DNA of 64,000 bases from Paenibacillus sp. FSL R5-0345 (GCF_000758585.1 NZ_CP009281.1:3162001-3226000); one strand, 5' to 3'; counted from the first letter of the stretch, positions 1 to 8,212 are shown. Numbers and translations are program-made. Notes: a model not told the origin generated them from the letters alone.

Positions 1-2
1 GA

Positions 3-1106
3 AGATTTGAAGCGCTATCAAAAAATCCTTTGTTTCAGGGAATGGAATTCTCTGATGATTACAGTAAATTAATGGAATGGATACCACTTATTATTAAAGA
101 CCGTCCATCGAATGAACCTATAGCAGCAACAAAAATTGACACTGGCACGGATGTTAACTTTGGTGCTTTAACGCGCATTTTATTTGACCATTTAAAGAGT
201 AAGAATGTTGACCTTCATTATAAACATAGTGTGGATGGAATTACACGTACTAGCGATGGCTCGTGGGATTTGAAAGTGAAAAACGACAGCGGAACCATCG
301 AACACCATACTGCAAAATTTGTCTTTGTCGGTGGTGGCGGAGGAAGCCTGCATATCCTGCAAAAGTCCGGAATTCCTGAAGGGAGACATATTGGAGGATT
401 CCCGATTAGCGGAATATTTATGGTGTGTAATAAACCAGAAGTTATCGAGCAGCATCATGCAAAAGTTTACGGAAAAGCTAAGGTTGGAGCGCCTCCGATG
501 TCTGTTCCGCATCTGGACACCAGATTTATAGACAACAAAAAATCATTGCTTTTTGGACCGTTTGCCGGCTTTTCACCAAAATTTCTAAAAACCGGTTCAA
601 TGTTTGATTTGATAACTTCCGTAAAACCGGATAATCTCCTAACAATGCTGTCGGCAGGTGCAAAGAACATGTCCTTGACCAAATACCTGATCGAGCAAGT
701 GTTGTTATCGAAAGAAAAGCGTATGGAAGAATTACGAGAGTTTATTCCGAATGCTAAAATCGAAGATTGGGATTTAGTCGTAGCAGGCCAACGCGTGCAG
801 GTTATCAAAGATACAGATGACGGCAAAGGAATCCTTCAGTTTGGTACAGAGGTAATTAGCGCAGAAGACGGTTCGATTGCAGCATTACTAGGAGCTTCTC
901 CAGGTGCTTCTACGGCTGTTCACGTGATGCTTGAAGTACTTAATAAATGTTTCCCTCAACATATAAAAGAGTGGGAACCGAAAATTAAAGAAATGATTCC
1001 TTCTTATGGCTTATCACTACTGGAAAATCCAGAGCTTTTGCAAGAAGTGCACACATTAACGGCAACTACATTGGGGCTAGGTGGAAAAGAGCGAGTGCAT
1101 AGTTAA
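3..1106 (+). CDS. mqo: malate:quinone oxidoreductase, 3' part (partial)
   Basis: The frame is open from the first bases of the window, so the N-terminal FAD-binding part lies upstream and is missing. About 367 residues of an expected ~500 are present. The sequence beginning [19 protein letters not shown], the glycine-rich [21 protein letters not shown] stretch and the C-terminal SPGAST segment are typical of Mqo. The enzyme is a membrane-associated FAD protein that oxidises malate to oxaloacetate and passes electrons to quinone, bypassing NAD malate dehydrogenase in the TCA cycle. A terminator follows within 60 bp, so it ends its transcription unit. Confidence 0.93.
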   Translation, partial: RFEALSKNPLFQGMEFSDDYSKLMEWIPLIIKDRPSNEPIAATKIDTGTDVNFGALTRILFDHLKSKNVDLHYKHSVDGITRTSDGSWDLKVKNDSGTIEHHTAKFVFVGGGGGSLHILQKSGIPEGRHIGGFPISGIFMVCNKPEVIEQHHAKVYGKAKVGAPPMSVPHLDTRFIDNKKSLLFGPFAGFSPKFLKTGSMFDLITSVKPDNLLTMLSAGAKNMSLTKYLIEQVLLSKEKRMEELREFIPNAKIEDWDLVVAGQRVQVIKDTDDGKGILQFGTEVISAEDGSIAALLGASPGASTAVHVMLEVLNKCFPQHIKEWEPKIKEMIPSYGLSLLENPELLQEVHTLTATTLGLGGKERVHS

Positions 1107-1157
1107 GCAATGATCAATCGCTCGAAAGTATGATAATTGACAGATATTTTCTTCAAG

Positions 1158-1190
1158 AAAGCCTATGGATTTCATTCATAGGTTTTTTGT
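1158..1190 (+). terminator. intrinsic terminator after mqo
   Basis: A stem of CCTATG/CATAGG extended by A-T and G-T pairs, with a loop of about 9 nt, is followed by a run of six T. Confidence 0.8.
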
Positions 1191-1224
1191 TTAGGGAATT
1201 CGAAAAAAAGAAGGGGGAGTGCAC

Positions 1225-1692
1225 ATGAAACGAGGCATCATTTTTAAGATTCCTAATGAATACGGGAAAATACTTGGAGATCTATTAAAGCCATTTAATA
1301 TCGAATCATTCAATTGGTATATAGGTGGCGAGGAGTCTTATTTTATCCAAAACGATACATTAGGGGAGCTCATGTTCCATGAAGACATATATGGTATGGA
1401 CGGCAGAGTCCTGAAAGAACTGTTGGAGAATAACGAATACTATATCATTTTTGCGAATTTCAAGGCTTTTCTACGAGAGAAGGATGTAATTGATGTTCAG
1501 ACCTATGAGGAGTTCTTAAATAGTGATTGCCAGCTTGTACTTTTAGTCGTCGATTGTGAATATGCTACAGTTTATTGTAAAGACCAAGGGAAGCTTGAAG
1601 CACTGTACCATAACGCGATTTCAAATGGATATGAAGATGTTCAGTACATTACGAATGAGAATGACTTCAGAACAAGATTATCAATATGGTAG
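1225..1692 (+). CDS. DUF2691 family protein
   Basis: A 155-residue acidic soluble protein without signal peptide or membrane segment. The opening MKRGIIFKIPNEYGK and the following KPFNIESFNWYIGGEESY block resemble DUF2691 proteins of Bacillales, whose function is unknown. ATG 1225 is preferred over GTG 1219 because the ribosome binding site AAGGGGGAG ends at 1219 and leaves normal spacing. It lies alone between a terminator and the promoter of the acetyltransferase gene. Family assignment is from memory of the N-terminal motif. Confidence 0.65.
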   Translation: MKRGIIFKIPNEYGKILGDLLKPFNIESFNWYIGGEESYFIQNDTLGELMFHEDIYGMDGRVLKELLENNEYYIIFANFKAFLREKDVIDVQTYEEFLNSDCQLVLLVVDCEYATVYCKDQGKLEALYHNAISNGYEDVQYITNENDFRTRLSIW

Positions 1693-1712
1693 ATGGAAAC
1701 CGTAAGGTTGAT

Positions 1713-1742
1713 TTGACGAACAAATCAATCGTTTGTTACAAT
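1713..1742 (+). promoter_or_regulatory. sigma-A-type promoter for the acetyltransferase leader
   Basis: TTGACG (1713-1718), 18 bp, TACAAT (1737-1742). Transcription would start near 1749, about 118 nt upstream of the acetyltransferase ATG, leaving room for the leader peptide and hairpin. An imperfect repeat AACAAA...TTTGTT lies between the two boxes. Confidence 0.65.
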
Positions 1743-1773
1743 GGCCCCATCAATTAGGAAAAGGATGAGGACG

Positions 1774-1827
1774 ATGGTTCGTCGTTTGAAACGGTTTAAG
1801 AATGTCGCTACTGTATCAAGCTTCTAA
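1774..1827 (+). CDS. putative regulatory leader peptide (17 aa)
   Basis: A short reading frame encodes MVRRLKRFKNVATVSSF. It has a good ribosome binding site, AAAGGATGAGG, at 1760-1770. Its last codons (AGC TTC TAA, 1819-1827) lie in the left arm of the hairpin at 1820-1855 whose right arm touches the ribosome binding site of the acetyltransferase. This is the layout of drug-inducible translation attenuators such as those of cat and erm genes: a ribosome stalled near the end of the leader would open the hairpin and free the downstream start. The peptide is basic. Its role is inferred from this geometry, not from similarity. Confidence 0.6.
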   Translation: MVRRLKRFKNVATVSSF

Positions 1828-1855
1828 GTATAAATGCTATAAATTACTTAGAAGC
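1820..1855 (+). promoter_or_regulatory. attenuator hairpin at acetyltransferase start
   Basis: A perfect 11-bp inverted repeat (GCTTCTAAGTA 1820-1830, TACTTAGAAGC 1845-1855) has a 14-nt loop. It is not followed by a T run, so it is unlikely to be a terminator. The right arm ends one base before the ribosome binding site GAGGG (1856-1860), and the left arm contains the leader stop codon. It probably hinders initiation at ATG 1867 unless a leader ribosome stalls. Confidence 0.65.
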
Positions 1856-1866
1856 GAGGGAAAAGA

Positions 1867-2523
1867 ATGAAACAACAGTTGTTTAACCACTGGTCAGAAA
1901 CGAAGTATTTAAAGGATATTGTCACCAACCCAATGATTGAGGTAGGGGATTACTCGTACTACTCTGGGTATTACGATAATCATCATTTTGAAGACGGGTG
2001 CGTCAGATATCTTTGGGGAGACGAAACGTCAAGAAAGTTATTTAACCCGATCGAAGATTTTGGGTGGCATTTAGATAAATTGATTATAGGAAATTATGTT
2101 TGTATTGCAAGTGGTGTAATTATTTTAATGGGTGGTAATCACAATCATCATCCTGAATGGATTACCGTGTATCCTTTTGTGGACCAGATTGAAACCTCTT
2201 ACGAACCCAAAGGGGATACGATCATAGAAAGTGATGCTTGGATTGGGATGAATGCAATGATTATGCCAGGTGTGAAAATAGGTGAAGGTGCTATTGTTGC
2301 GGCAGGCTCGGTTGTTGTAAAAGACGTTCCACCATATACAATAGTAGGTGGCAATCCTGCTAAAGAGATTAGAAAAAGATTTACAGATCGTGAAATCGAA
2401 AAGTTAAAGGAAATGCGTTGGTTTGATTGGAAACGTGAGAAAATAGAACAAGCTACGTCTATCTTTTCAAGTTCATCGATTGATCAATTATATGAGTTTT
2501 ATCTAAGGGAAATAATTTCATAA
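1867..2523 (+). CDS. Vat/CatB-like xenobiotic O-acetyltransferase
   Basis: A 218-residue hexapeptide-repeat (left-handed beta-helix) acetyltransferase. The core runs from about residue 70 to 165, with I-G-x-x-x repeats (IIGNYVCIASGV, DAWIGMNAMIMPGVKIGEGAIVAAGSVVVKDV) and the tail VGGNPAKEIRKRF. The GGNHNHHPEW loop supplies the likely catalytic histidine, as in Vat and CatB enzymes, which use acetyl-CoA to acetylate streptogramin A or chloramphenicol. The substrate here is not proven and could be a non-antibiotic hydroxyl compound. Expression appears controlled by the leader peptide and hairpin directly upstream, which supports an antibiotic-resistance role. A strong terminator closes the unit. 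Confidence 0.85.
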   Translation: MKQQLFNHWSETKYLKDIVTNPMIEVGDYSYYSGYYDNHHFEDGCVRYLWGDETSRKLFNPIEDFGWHLDKLIIGNYVCIASGVIILMGGNHNHHPEWITVYPFVDQIETSYEPKGDTIIESDAWIGMNAMIMPGVKIGEGAIVAAGSVVVKDVPPYTIVGGNPAKEIRKRFTDREIEKLKEMRWFDWKREKIEQATSIFSSSSIDQLYEFYLREIIS

Positions 2524-2530
2524 CACAATC

Positions 2531-2570
2531 AGAACAGGCTGCCGCAATTATTCGGCAGCCTGTTCTTTTA
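2531..2570 (+). terminator. intrinsic terminator after acetyltransferase gene
   Basis: A perfect 14-bp stem (AGAACAGGCTGCCG and its complement) with an 8-nt loop is followed by TTTTA. Confidence 0.92.
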
Positions 2571-2678
2571 TCAGTTAAGGCAGTTTAACAATAATTGTTC
2601 TTTACCAGATTAATCCTAATTAGTATGATAATACGAATGGGCTCATCTAATCTCTTGGGAGGAAAGTGTGCTAGATAT

Positions 2679-2915
2679 ATGAAATATATTGAATTTGGTC
2701 TAGGCAATAGATGGTTTATTAGAACCGAAACGGAGTTAGAGGATGGAAATGAATTTGAAGAAAAAGGAATTGTGAAACCGGTAAGGTTCCATTCTCTATA
2801 TTTCAGGATTTGGATTGGTAAAACTGTAGTAGTCCTAGACTTAAAACAAGGTTTTAAAATAAGTAAGAAAAGTTATAACGCGTTTAAGATTATTTTTGGT
2901 ATAACAAGTCTCTAG
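2679..2915 (+). CDS. DUF3977 family protein
   Basis: A 78-residue protein beginning MKYIEFGLGNRWFIRTETE, followed by EFEEKGIVKP and a C-terminal KIIFGITSL. This matches the compact DUF3977 family of Firmicutes, whose function is unknown. The ATG at 2679 is chosen because the family starts with MKYIEFGLGN. The ribosome binding site GGGAGGAAAG (2658-2666) is somewhat far from it, and upstream in-frame starts at 2634 or earlier are possible. No membrane segment. Confidence 0.65.
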   Translation: MKYIEFGLGNRWFIRTETELEDGNEFEEKGIVKPVRFHSLYFRIWIGKTVVVLDLKQGFKISKKSYNAFKIIFGITSL

Positions 2916-2955
2916 AATAAAGGAGCATACATATAACGACAAGATGGAGGAAACT

Positions 2956-3618
2956 ATGGATAAAATATTAAATGAAATAGCCAATTTGATAAGCAGTGAG
3001 GAAAAAAGAGTTACTATTGGGATTTCGGGTCATGGTGCATCTGGAAAGACAACATTTGCCTATAATCTTTTAAAGCGTCTGGGTCATGAGAAGGTGAATT
3101 ATATGAATACTGATCCCTATATTATCGGCTCACATCTTAGAAAGTACACTGTAATCGATTATGAATATAGCAATGAACGTCATCGTAATAAAATGACAGC
3201 TTGTCATCCTTCTGCTCATAATATATCTGCTCTAGAGAGAGACATCCGAATGATGCGAGATGGTTTAGATTTTTATACAATAGACACCAATTATTTAAAG
3301 AGTACAATGATAACTTCACAAAACAGAGTGAATATTGTAGAGGGCATGAGCGTTGCTTTTGCAGACCCGAATTTGTTTGATCTGAAGGTTTACTTATATA
3401 CGGATGGAGACACTGAATTGATGAGAAGGAGTACACGTGATGTCTCTGAAAGAGGAACAGACATCAAATATTTAAGGAAATCACATGAAGACCGTAGAAT
3501 TCAATATGAGTTATTTATGCATCCTTTTCATCGAAACTTTGATATCATTATAAAAAATTCCAATGAAGGTTATATTCTTGAAAATGAATGTAGGAGGGAA
3601 AAGCCACCGACAAACTAG
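2956..3618 (+). CDS. P-loop kinase, uridine kinase/phosphoribulokinase-like
   Basis: A 220-residue protein with a Walker A motif GHGASGKTT at about residues 27-35 and a conserved tail HPFHRNFDIIIKN, as in uridine-kinase-like and AAA-type P-loop kinases of Bacillales. ATG 2956 fits GGAGG at 2946-2950; ATG 2944 is an alternative start. The substrate cannot be told from sequence. The 3' end runs into a pgsA remnant, and the last residues KPPTN may be an acquired out-of-frame tail from that fusion, so the natural C-terminus may have been altered. Confidence 0.7.
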   Translation: MDKILNEIANLISSEEKRVTIGISGHGASGKTTFAYNLLKRLGHEKVNYMNTDPYIIGSHLRKYTVIDYEYSNERHRNKMTACHPSAHNISALERDIRMMRDGLDFYTIDTNYLKSTMITSQNRVNIVEGMSVAFADPNLFDLKVYLYTDGDTELMRRSTRDVSERGTDIKYLRKSHEDRRIQYELFMHPFHRNFDIIIKNSNEGYILENECRREKPPTN

Positions 3619-3890
3619 ATGGGTATATTGCAAGGAAGTATAATCAGGTTACGAACCTTGGAAAGTTACTTGATCCATTAGCGGATAAGTTGCCCATTTC
3701 TGCTGCGTTGATTCTACTGGTAAGTCAGCAGATGTTATACGCATGGGTTGCTTTAGTTATTGTAGCGAGGGAAGTGATTACGAATATACCTATCAATCAA
3801 ATCCTAATCTATATTTCACTGGTCATAACTATCTATTCAGGATTTAACTACATAAGAAATAACTATCGTTTTTTAAAATTAGAAGCATGA
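3594..3890 (+). pseudogene. pgsA-like phosphatidyltransferase remnant
   Basis: In a different frame from the kinase gene, the CDP-alcohol phosphatidyltransferase signature is readable: DGYIARKYNQVTNLGKLLDP followed by LADK, matching D-G-x2-A-R-x8-G-x3-D-x3-D. The N-terminal ~55 residues of a normal PgsA are absent, because the frame is closed by TAG just upstream. After AREVITN the sequence jumps to a typical C-terminal membrane segment (ILIYISLVITIYSGFNYIRNN), implying an internal deletion of roughly 60 residues. The intact enzyme makes phosphatidylglycerophosphate; this copy cannot be functional. Confidence 0.8.
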
Positions 3891-3930
3891 GCTCGATAAA
3901 AAGGTTGCCGAGTAACGCAACCAAATAGAT

Positions 3931-3976
3931 AAAGGCGAATTCTCACTCCATTTCGAGTAAGAATTCGCCTTTTTTC
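3931..3976 (+). terminator. intrinsic terminator
   Basis: An 18-bp stem with one mismatch (core GGCGAATTCT/AGAATTCGCC) is followed by six T. It separates the pgsA remnant from the GntR operon promoter. The reverse strand also has an A/T-flanked stem, so it may work both ways. Confidence 0.88.
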
Positions 3977-4037
3977 ACTGTAAATAAACCCATTGCCCTT
4001 GCGTGTGTATGCCAAGTCTAACCTCAAATCCGAACTA

Positions 4038-4066
4038 TTGACACAAAAGTGTATTACACATATAGT
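4038..4066 (+). promoter_or_regulatory. promoter of the ytrA-like operon
   Basis: TTGACA (4038-4043), 17 bp, TATAGT (4061-4066): a near-consensus sigma-A promoter. The region from the -10 box to the start codon carries TAGTACATAAGT (4063-4074) and two direct copies of ACTTAGTA (4089-4096, 4102-4109) in inverted orientation to it. These are plausible GntR operator half-sites for autorepression. Confidence 0.75.
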
Positions 4067-4124
4067 ACATAAGTAAGATGTATGAACCACTTAGTACACA
4101 CACTTAGTATATGGAGTTGGTTGT

Positions 4125-4535
4125 ATGACAGAAGAACAAAAATCAGGTGTCAGCTTTAATATTCGTGAACCGGTATATATTCAAGTTGTCCGTTACTTTA
4201 AAGAACAGATTGCTACAGGGCAAATCGGAGCAGGAGACAAGATTCCTTCACGGCGTGAACTGGCATCAGTAATGAAGATTAATGCGAACACGGCACAGAA
4301 GGCATATAAGGAAATGGAGGAACAGGGTTTGATCGTAACAGAAGGGAATTCCCCAAGTAGAATTACACAGGATCAGCAAATACTAAGCTCGATTCGTGCT
4401 GAATTAATCGAAAGTGCAGTGGATATATTCATCGGTTCCATTCGAAATATTCAAATTCCAGTTGAAGAACTGGTAGACATCATAAAGACAAAATATACAA
4501 TAGAGCGATCTCCAGAGGGTGGTGACACAAGATGA
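4125..4535 (+). CDS. GntR family regulator, YtrA subfamily
   Basis: A 136-residue repressor. The winged helix-turn-helix occupies about residues 15-80 (EPVYIQVVRYFKEQIATGQIGAGDKIPSRRELA region, then NANTAQKAYKEMEEQGLI). Only a short C-terminal tail follows, as in YtrA-type GntR proteins that lack a large effector domain. The stop overlaps the start of the ABC ATPase gene by 4 bp, so it is the first gene of a regulator-ATPase-permease operon. YtrA relatives repress such operons until cell-wall-active antibiotics are present. The operator is probably within the promoter just upstream. Confidence 0.88.
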   Translation: MTEEQKSGVSFNIREPVYIQVVRYFKEQIATGQIGAGDKIPSRRELASVMKINANTAQKAYKEMEEQGLIVTEGNSPSRITQDQQILSSIRAELIESAVDIFIGSIRNIQIPVEELVDIIKTKYTIERSPEGGDTR

Positions 4536-5218
4536 TCCAAGTGAATCAGATGGTGAAGAATTATGGATTCAAGAAGGTACTAAATGGCGTTAGCTTTACT
4601 GCTGCCAAGGGAGAGATCACCTGCCTGATCGGAATCAATGGTGCCGGAAAGTCAACGGTGCTGAAGTCCATCATGGGACTGACACCATACAAAGGTGAAG
4701 TCTTAATCGATAATGCATCACTAACACCTGCGATGTATGAGAAAATGACTTTTATTCCAGATTCGTTAACGATGCCCTCCAATATGCGAATTGCTGATTG
4801 CTTCAGCTTTATGGCTGACTTTTATCGGAATTGGAACGCTGAACGTGCAGAGGAATTGCTTAAGTTCTTCCAACTGAGCTCTTCGGATCGCGTATCCTCA
4901 TTGTCAAAGGGGATGGCTGCGAAGTTAAATTTGTTGCTCGGACTTGCCTTGGATTGTGATTACATCCTAATGGACGAACCGTTCTCGGGGATTGATATGT
5001 TCAGCCGCGAGCAAATTACTGATGTGTTCACGAGTGAATTGATCGAGGATCGTGGTGTGATTATTACAACTCATGAAATTAACGATATTGAGCATTTAAT
5101 TGATAAAGCGGTCTTGCTACAGCACGGGAAGGTAGAACGTGAATTCTACTGTGAAGAAGTTCGCGAGCAAGAAGGTAAGTCCATTACGGACGTAATGAGA
5201 GAGGTGTACATAAAATGA
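4532..5218 (+). CDS. ABC transporter ATP-binding protein
   Basis: A 228-residue ATPase with Walker A GINGAGKS (~residues 35-42), a variant signature LSKGMAAKL in place of LSGGQ, Walker B YILMDEPFSGID, and a switch histidine in TTHEIND. It resembles YtrB-type ATPases partnered with GntR/YtrA regulators. It overlaps the regulator gene upstream and the permease gene downstream by 4 bp each, indicating translational coupling. The substrate is unknown; export or cell-envelope stress functions are the usual suggestion for this family. Confidence 0.88.
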   Translation: MIQVNQMVKNYGFKKVLNGVSFTAAKGEITCLIGINGAGKSTVLKSIMGLTPYKGEVLIDNASLTPAMYEKMTFIPDSLTMPSNMRIADCFSFMADFYRNWNAERAEELLKFFQLSSSDRVSSLSKGMAAKLNLLLGLALDCDYILMDEPFSGIDMFSREQITDVFTSELIEDRGVIITTHEINDIEHLIDKAVLLQHGKVEREFYCEEVREQEGKSITDVMREVYIK

Positions 5219-6060
5219 GAGCTTTTGTAAAGCTATTGAATTTTGAAATGAACCGATTTGCCAAAATATATATTGGACTCATGTTGCTGACAGTCGCCTT
5301 GCAACTTGTAGCAGTCACCCTCGGTGCTATTCATTGGCTGGATTCTGCGAATGAGGCAATGAGAGTGAATCAATGGACCCTTGAGCAATATCACAATGTG
5401 ACTGGAAATATTCAGCTAAACAGTATGATGTATGCTCGCTATAATGGACTTCTATATTTCGGACCCATATTTTTGAGCATCACAGTGTTGCTGATATATA
5501 GCTGCTTCATTTGGTACCGCGACTGGAGAGGTAAAAATACGGTAGTATATCGCCTGCTCACGTTGCCCTCCAATCGGGCGAATTTGTATTTTGCCAAGCT
5601 GGTTACGATCTTGCTATTCGCATTTGGACTTGTCGCCCTGCAAATTATCCTTGTTCCACTGGAGCGTTTGATAGCACAGTCGATTCTCCCTGCTGAATTA
5701 TATCGGAACATCTCGGTATTTGATTTTTTGAAGTATCCTACTGTGCTTAAAGTTTTGGTTCCGCCCTACTTTTCTGAGTTTGTACTATACTATGGACTGG
5801 GCATTATTGGCTTGATCGTCTTGTTCACAGTGATTCTAATCGAGCGGAGCTACAGACTGAAAGGGATTGGCTTTATCGTACTATATTTAGCGGTTCTGGC
5901 TGGACTAGCCTCAATACCATTTCTTATGGGTTATAGCAGTTACGATAGCTATTTCTATCCAGGTGAAATCATAGGCGCTTGTCTCGGATTAATAGTGATC
6001 ATTGTTGGAGGTTCGCTTTGGTACAGCTTGTATCTATTGCGTAAGAAAATATCGGTATAA
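5215..6060 (+). CDS. ABC transporter permease (YtrC/D-like)
   Basis: A 281-residue membrane protein with about six hydrophobic segments: one near the N-terminus (residues ~17-40), one at ~77-97, and others around 125-150, 190-205, 215-235 and 250-272. A ~40-residue extracytoplasmic loop follows the first segment. It lacks clear sequence motifs, as is usual for ABC-2-like permeases. ATG 5215 follows GAGAGGTG with good spacing and overlaps the ATPase stop codon. It should form the membrane channel for the preceding ATPase. Confidence 0.75.
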   Translation: MRAFVKLLNFEMNRFAKIYIGLMLLTVALQLVAVTLGAIHWLDSANEAMRVNQWTLEQYHNVTGNIQLNSMMYARYNGLLYFGPIFLSITVLLIYSCFIWYRDWRGKNTVVYRLLTLPSNRANLYFAKLVTILLFAFGLVALQIILVPLERLIAQSILPAELYRNISVFDFLKYPTVLKVLVPPYFSEFVLYYGLGIIGLIVLFTVILIERSYRLKGIGFIVLYLAVLAGLASIPFLMGYSSYDSYFYPGEIIGACLGLIVIIVGGSLWYSLYLLRKKISV

Positions 6061-6084
6061 TTGAAGGGGTATGGAGGTTAAGGA

Positions 6085-7284
6085 ATGAGAAAATATATGG
6101 TTACCGCCGTTCTTTTAGTGTTTGCGGTTGTTACAATTGGGACGTATTATGTACAAGCTTCACAAGAGACACCACCTAATTATAAGCTGACGACGGTTAA
6201 AGGGGATGCTTCCCTCGTTGAAGGTATAGCGGTATACGGAAACTACGTGATTAAGGATAGTACTTTTGGCATCAAACGAGCTTATATCACGACAAATGGT
6301 ACAGATTATCCAGATGAAAAGTCGGCGATTAGCCAAAGCTTAAATCGAAGACCGATGAAAACGCAATTGGATCAGTGGATAGAAGAGCATCGTCAGTTCA
6401 TGCGCGGTAAGACAAACACATCTGGTTTCTATGAGAATGAGGAAATGCTTGCTTATGTTAAAGCGACAGTAGATACGAAGCGATCAAATGATTCATCAGC
6501 GAAGAAATATGCAAAGCTTAGTATTTCTGTACTCAACAAGCAGAAGAACAATACGCTTGAAATCACATCCGATATCAATGTAGATCAAGATATTTCAGAT
6601 ATGTATGTACAAAATGTACAGCTTATTGATCAGCAGCTTGTTGCTATGGTGTTTATGAATCACAGTGCCAAAGGTTATGTTTCTGAACCGCAGATCCTCC
6701 GTGTCAATCTAGCCACAAAAGAGATTAAGAATGAGCCGCTCGCGTTACCAGGCGGTAAATCTGTAGCAGTAGACGGGGATACTCAATATGCATGGCTAGC
6801 CAATCAAAATCTGGAGCACACTGAGCAATGGATTTTAAGGATTAGTAGAGATAATCATAGAAAGGCATATCAAGTGGATGTTAAGACAGGTCAAATCTCT
6901 CCACTCACATTCCAAGGGCATGAAATGTTATTGAATAATATTATGTATGCCTATGGACAGAAAATTTATTTCCTGCAAAAGGCTGTATCGAGTAAGGAAA
7001 ATATAGGATTCACTGTTATTTCTTACGATCTCGTGAGTAAAGAATATGAGACTATTCTGAAGAATACAACTATAGATTTAAGTGAAAACATTACCTATGC
7101 TTTTAAACAAGACCATCTCTATATTATGGGTTATAAGAATTTCAAAGGTAATCGTCTATATGTATTCAATTTGACAAGCGGTAACCTTGAGTACGAAGGA
7201 AAAGTAATATCAACAGAGGCCGCAAATCAGGCTGAAGATGAAGCTAACATGGATTTGAATTTTATCGATCTCGGTCAGTTCTAG
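6085..7284 (+). CDS. exported protein of the ytrA-like operon, unknown function
   Basis: A 399-residue protein with an N-terminal signal anchor (~residues 5-25, no lipobox), so it is expected outside the membrane. The rest is hydrophilic with repeated beta-rich stretches (for example LRVNLATKEIKNEPL and VISYDLVSKEYET), which could form a beta-propeller-like fold; this is a guess. It follows the permease by 24 bp with the site GGGGTATGGAGG, and a terminator comes after it, so it is the last gene of the operon. No family was recognised. Confidence 0.7.
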   Translation: MRKYMVTAVLLVFAVVTIGTYYVQASQETPPNYKLTTVKGDASLVEGIAVYGNYVIKDSTFGIKRAYITTNGTDYPDEKSAISQSLNRRPMKTQLDQWIEEHRQFMRGKTNTSGFYENEEMLAYVKATVDTKRSNDSSAKKYAKLSISVLNKQKNNTLEITSDINVDQDISDMYVQNVQLIDQQLVAMVFMNHSAKGYVSEPQILRVNLATKEIKNEPLALPGGKSVAVDGDTQYAWLANQNLEHTEQWILRISRDNHRKAYQVDVKTGQISPLTFQGHEMLLNNIMYAYGQKIYFLQKAVSSKENIGFTVISYDLVSKEYETILKNTTIDLSENITYAFKQDHLYIMGYKNFKGNRLYVFNLTSGNLEYEGKVISTEAANQAEDEANMDLNFIDLGQF

Positions 7285-7343
7285 CATTGTTTTTAGAATA
7301 AAAAATTAAATATAAAGAGACATAAAGAGATATGAAAAGGTGA

Positions 7344-7390
7344 CAAAGGCCGGGCTAATGACTTTTAATAGTCAATCAGCTCGGCCTTTT
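7344..7390 (+). terminator. intrinsic terminator of the ytrA-like operon
   Basis: AAAGGCCGGGCT pairs with AGCTCGGCCTTT, with an inner GAC/GTC pairing, ending in TTTT. Confidence 0.82.
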
Positions 7391-7439
7391 AGTCGTGAAA
7401 TTTATAACAGTCATTAAACACTATTTTTCGATTAAAATA

Positions 7440-7454
7440 TATTGTAAAACGATA
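7440..7454 (+). promoter_or_regulatory. putative operator, first DUF2975/HTH module
   Basis: TATTG-TAAAA-CGATA, an imperfect palindrome about 50 bp before the DUF2975 start. The same TATTG-N5-CGATA arrangement occurs at 8351-8365 before the second copy, within otherwise diverged upstream DNA. A related TATTTTTCGATTA lies at 7422-7434. Confidence 0.5.
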
Positions 7455-7503
7455 AACTATATGTTAGATTCAATTTTGAAAATAACTTTGTGAGGTGTGT
7501 TTT

Positions 7504-7986
7504 ATGAAACTTGGATCAACGCTTTTTTTAAAGATAGCAGTTGTTCTTATTGGACTTCCAGTTCTTGCGTTGTGTATAATTTTCGTGCCTGCGATTTCGA
7601 ATTATGCAGCAGAATTATACCCTGATCAAACCTATATTAAATATCTCTTGTACATTGATTTATATGCATCGGCGATACCTTTTTACTTTGCATTGTATCA
7701 AGCGATCAAACTGTTAGGGTATATTGACAACAACAACGCTTTCTCAGAATTATCTGTAAAGGTATTAAAAAATATCAGGAACTGTGCAATTGCAATCAGT
7801 GGAATTTATGTTGTGGGATTGCCACTTTTCTATCTCGTCGCGGAGAGAGATGATGCCCCGGGGTTCATTGTCATTGGGGTGGTTGTGATTTTTGCTTCCA
7901 TGGTGATTGCAGTGTTTGCTGCGGTGCTCCAAAAGCTTTTGAAGGAAGCTATTGATATAAAATCAGAAAATGACTTAACAGTCTGA
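7504..7986 (+). CDS. DUF2975 membrane protein (copy 1)
   Basis: A 160-residue protein with four predicted membrane helices (about residues 8-28, 45-65, 90-112, 125-148) and a conserved central LYQAIKLLGYIDNNNAFSELS motif typical of DUF2975. ATG 7504 fits TGAGGTG at 7491-7497. It is followed after 10 bp by a small HTH gene, the usual DUF2975/YozG-like pairing. The pair is duplicated 900 bp downstream. The function is unknown; it may be a membrane partner that controls the small regulator. Confidence 0.82.
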   Translation: MKLGSTLFLKIAVVLIGLPVLALCIIFVPAISNYAAELYPDQTYIKYLLYIDLYASAIPFYFALYQAIKLLGYIDNNNAFSELSVKVLKNIRNCAIAISGIYVVGLPLFYLVAERDDAPGFIVIGVVVIFASMVIAVFAAVLQKLLKEAIDIKSENDLTV

Positions 7987-7996
7987 GGAGAAAACA

Positions 7997-8212
7997 ATGG
8001 CGATTATTATTAATATTGACGTGATGCTGGCTAAAAGAAAAATGAGCGTGACCGAGCTTTCGGAGCGGGTTGGAATAACAATGGCTAACCTGTCTATATT
8101 GAAAAATGGAAAGGCGAAAGCGGTTCGATTATCAACATTAGAGGCGATCTGCAAAGCTTTAGATTGTCAGCCTGGCGATATTTTAGAATATAAAAGTGAC
8201 GAGGAGACTTAA
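7997..8212 (+). CDS. small XRE-family HTH regulator, YozG-like (copy 1)
   Basis: A 71-residue protein, essentially one helix-turn-helix domain (MSVTELSERVGITMANLSILKNGKAKAVRLSTLEAICKALDC, given here only as landmarks: MSVTELSERVG, NLSILKNGKAKA, LCKAL-type end). The CQPGDILEY tail is characteristic of YozG-like Cro/CI regulators. It follows the DUF2975 gene with GAGGAG spacing. It probably binds the TATTG-N5-CGATA sites upstream of both modules. A terminator follows. Confidence 0.85.
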   Translation: MAIIINIDVMLAKRKMSVTELSERVGITMANLSILKNGKAKAVRLSTLEAICKALDCQPGDILEYKSDEET

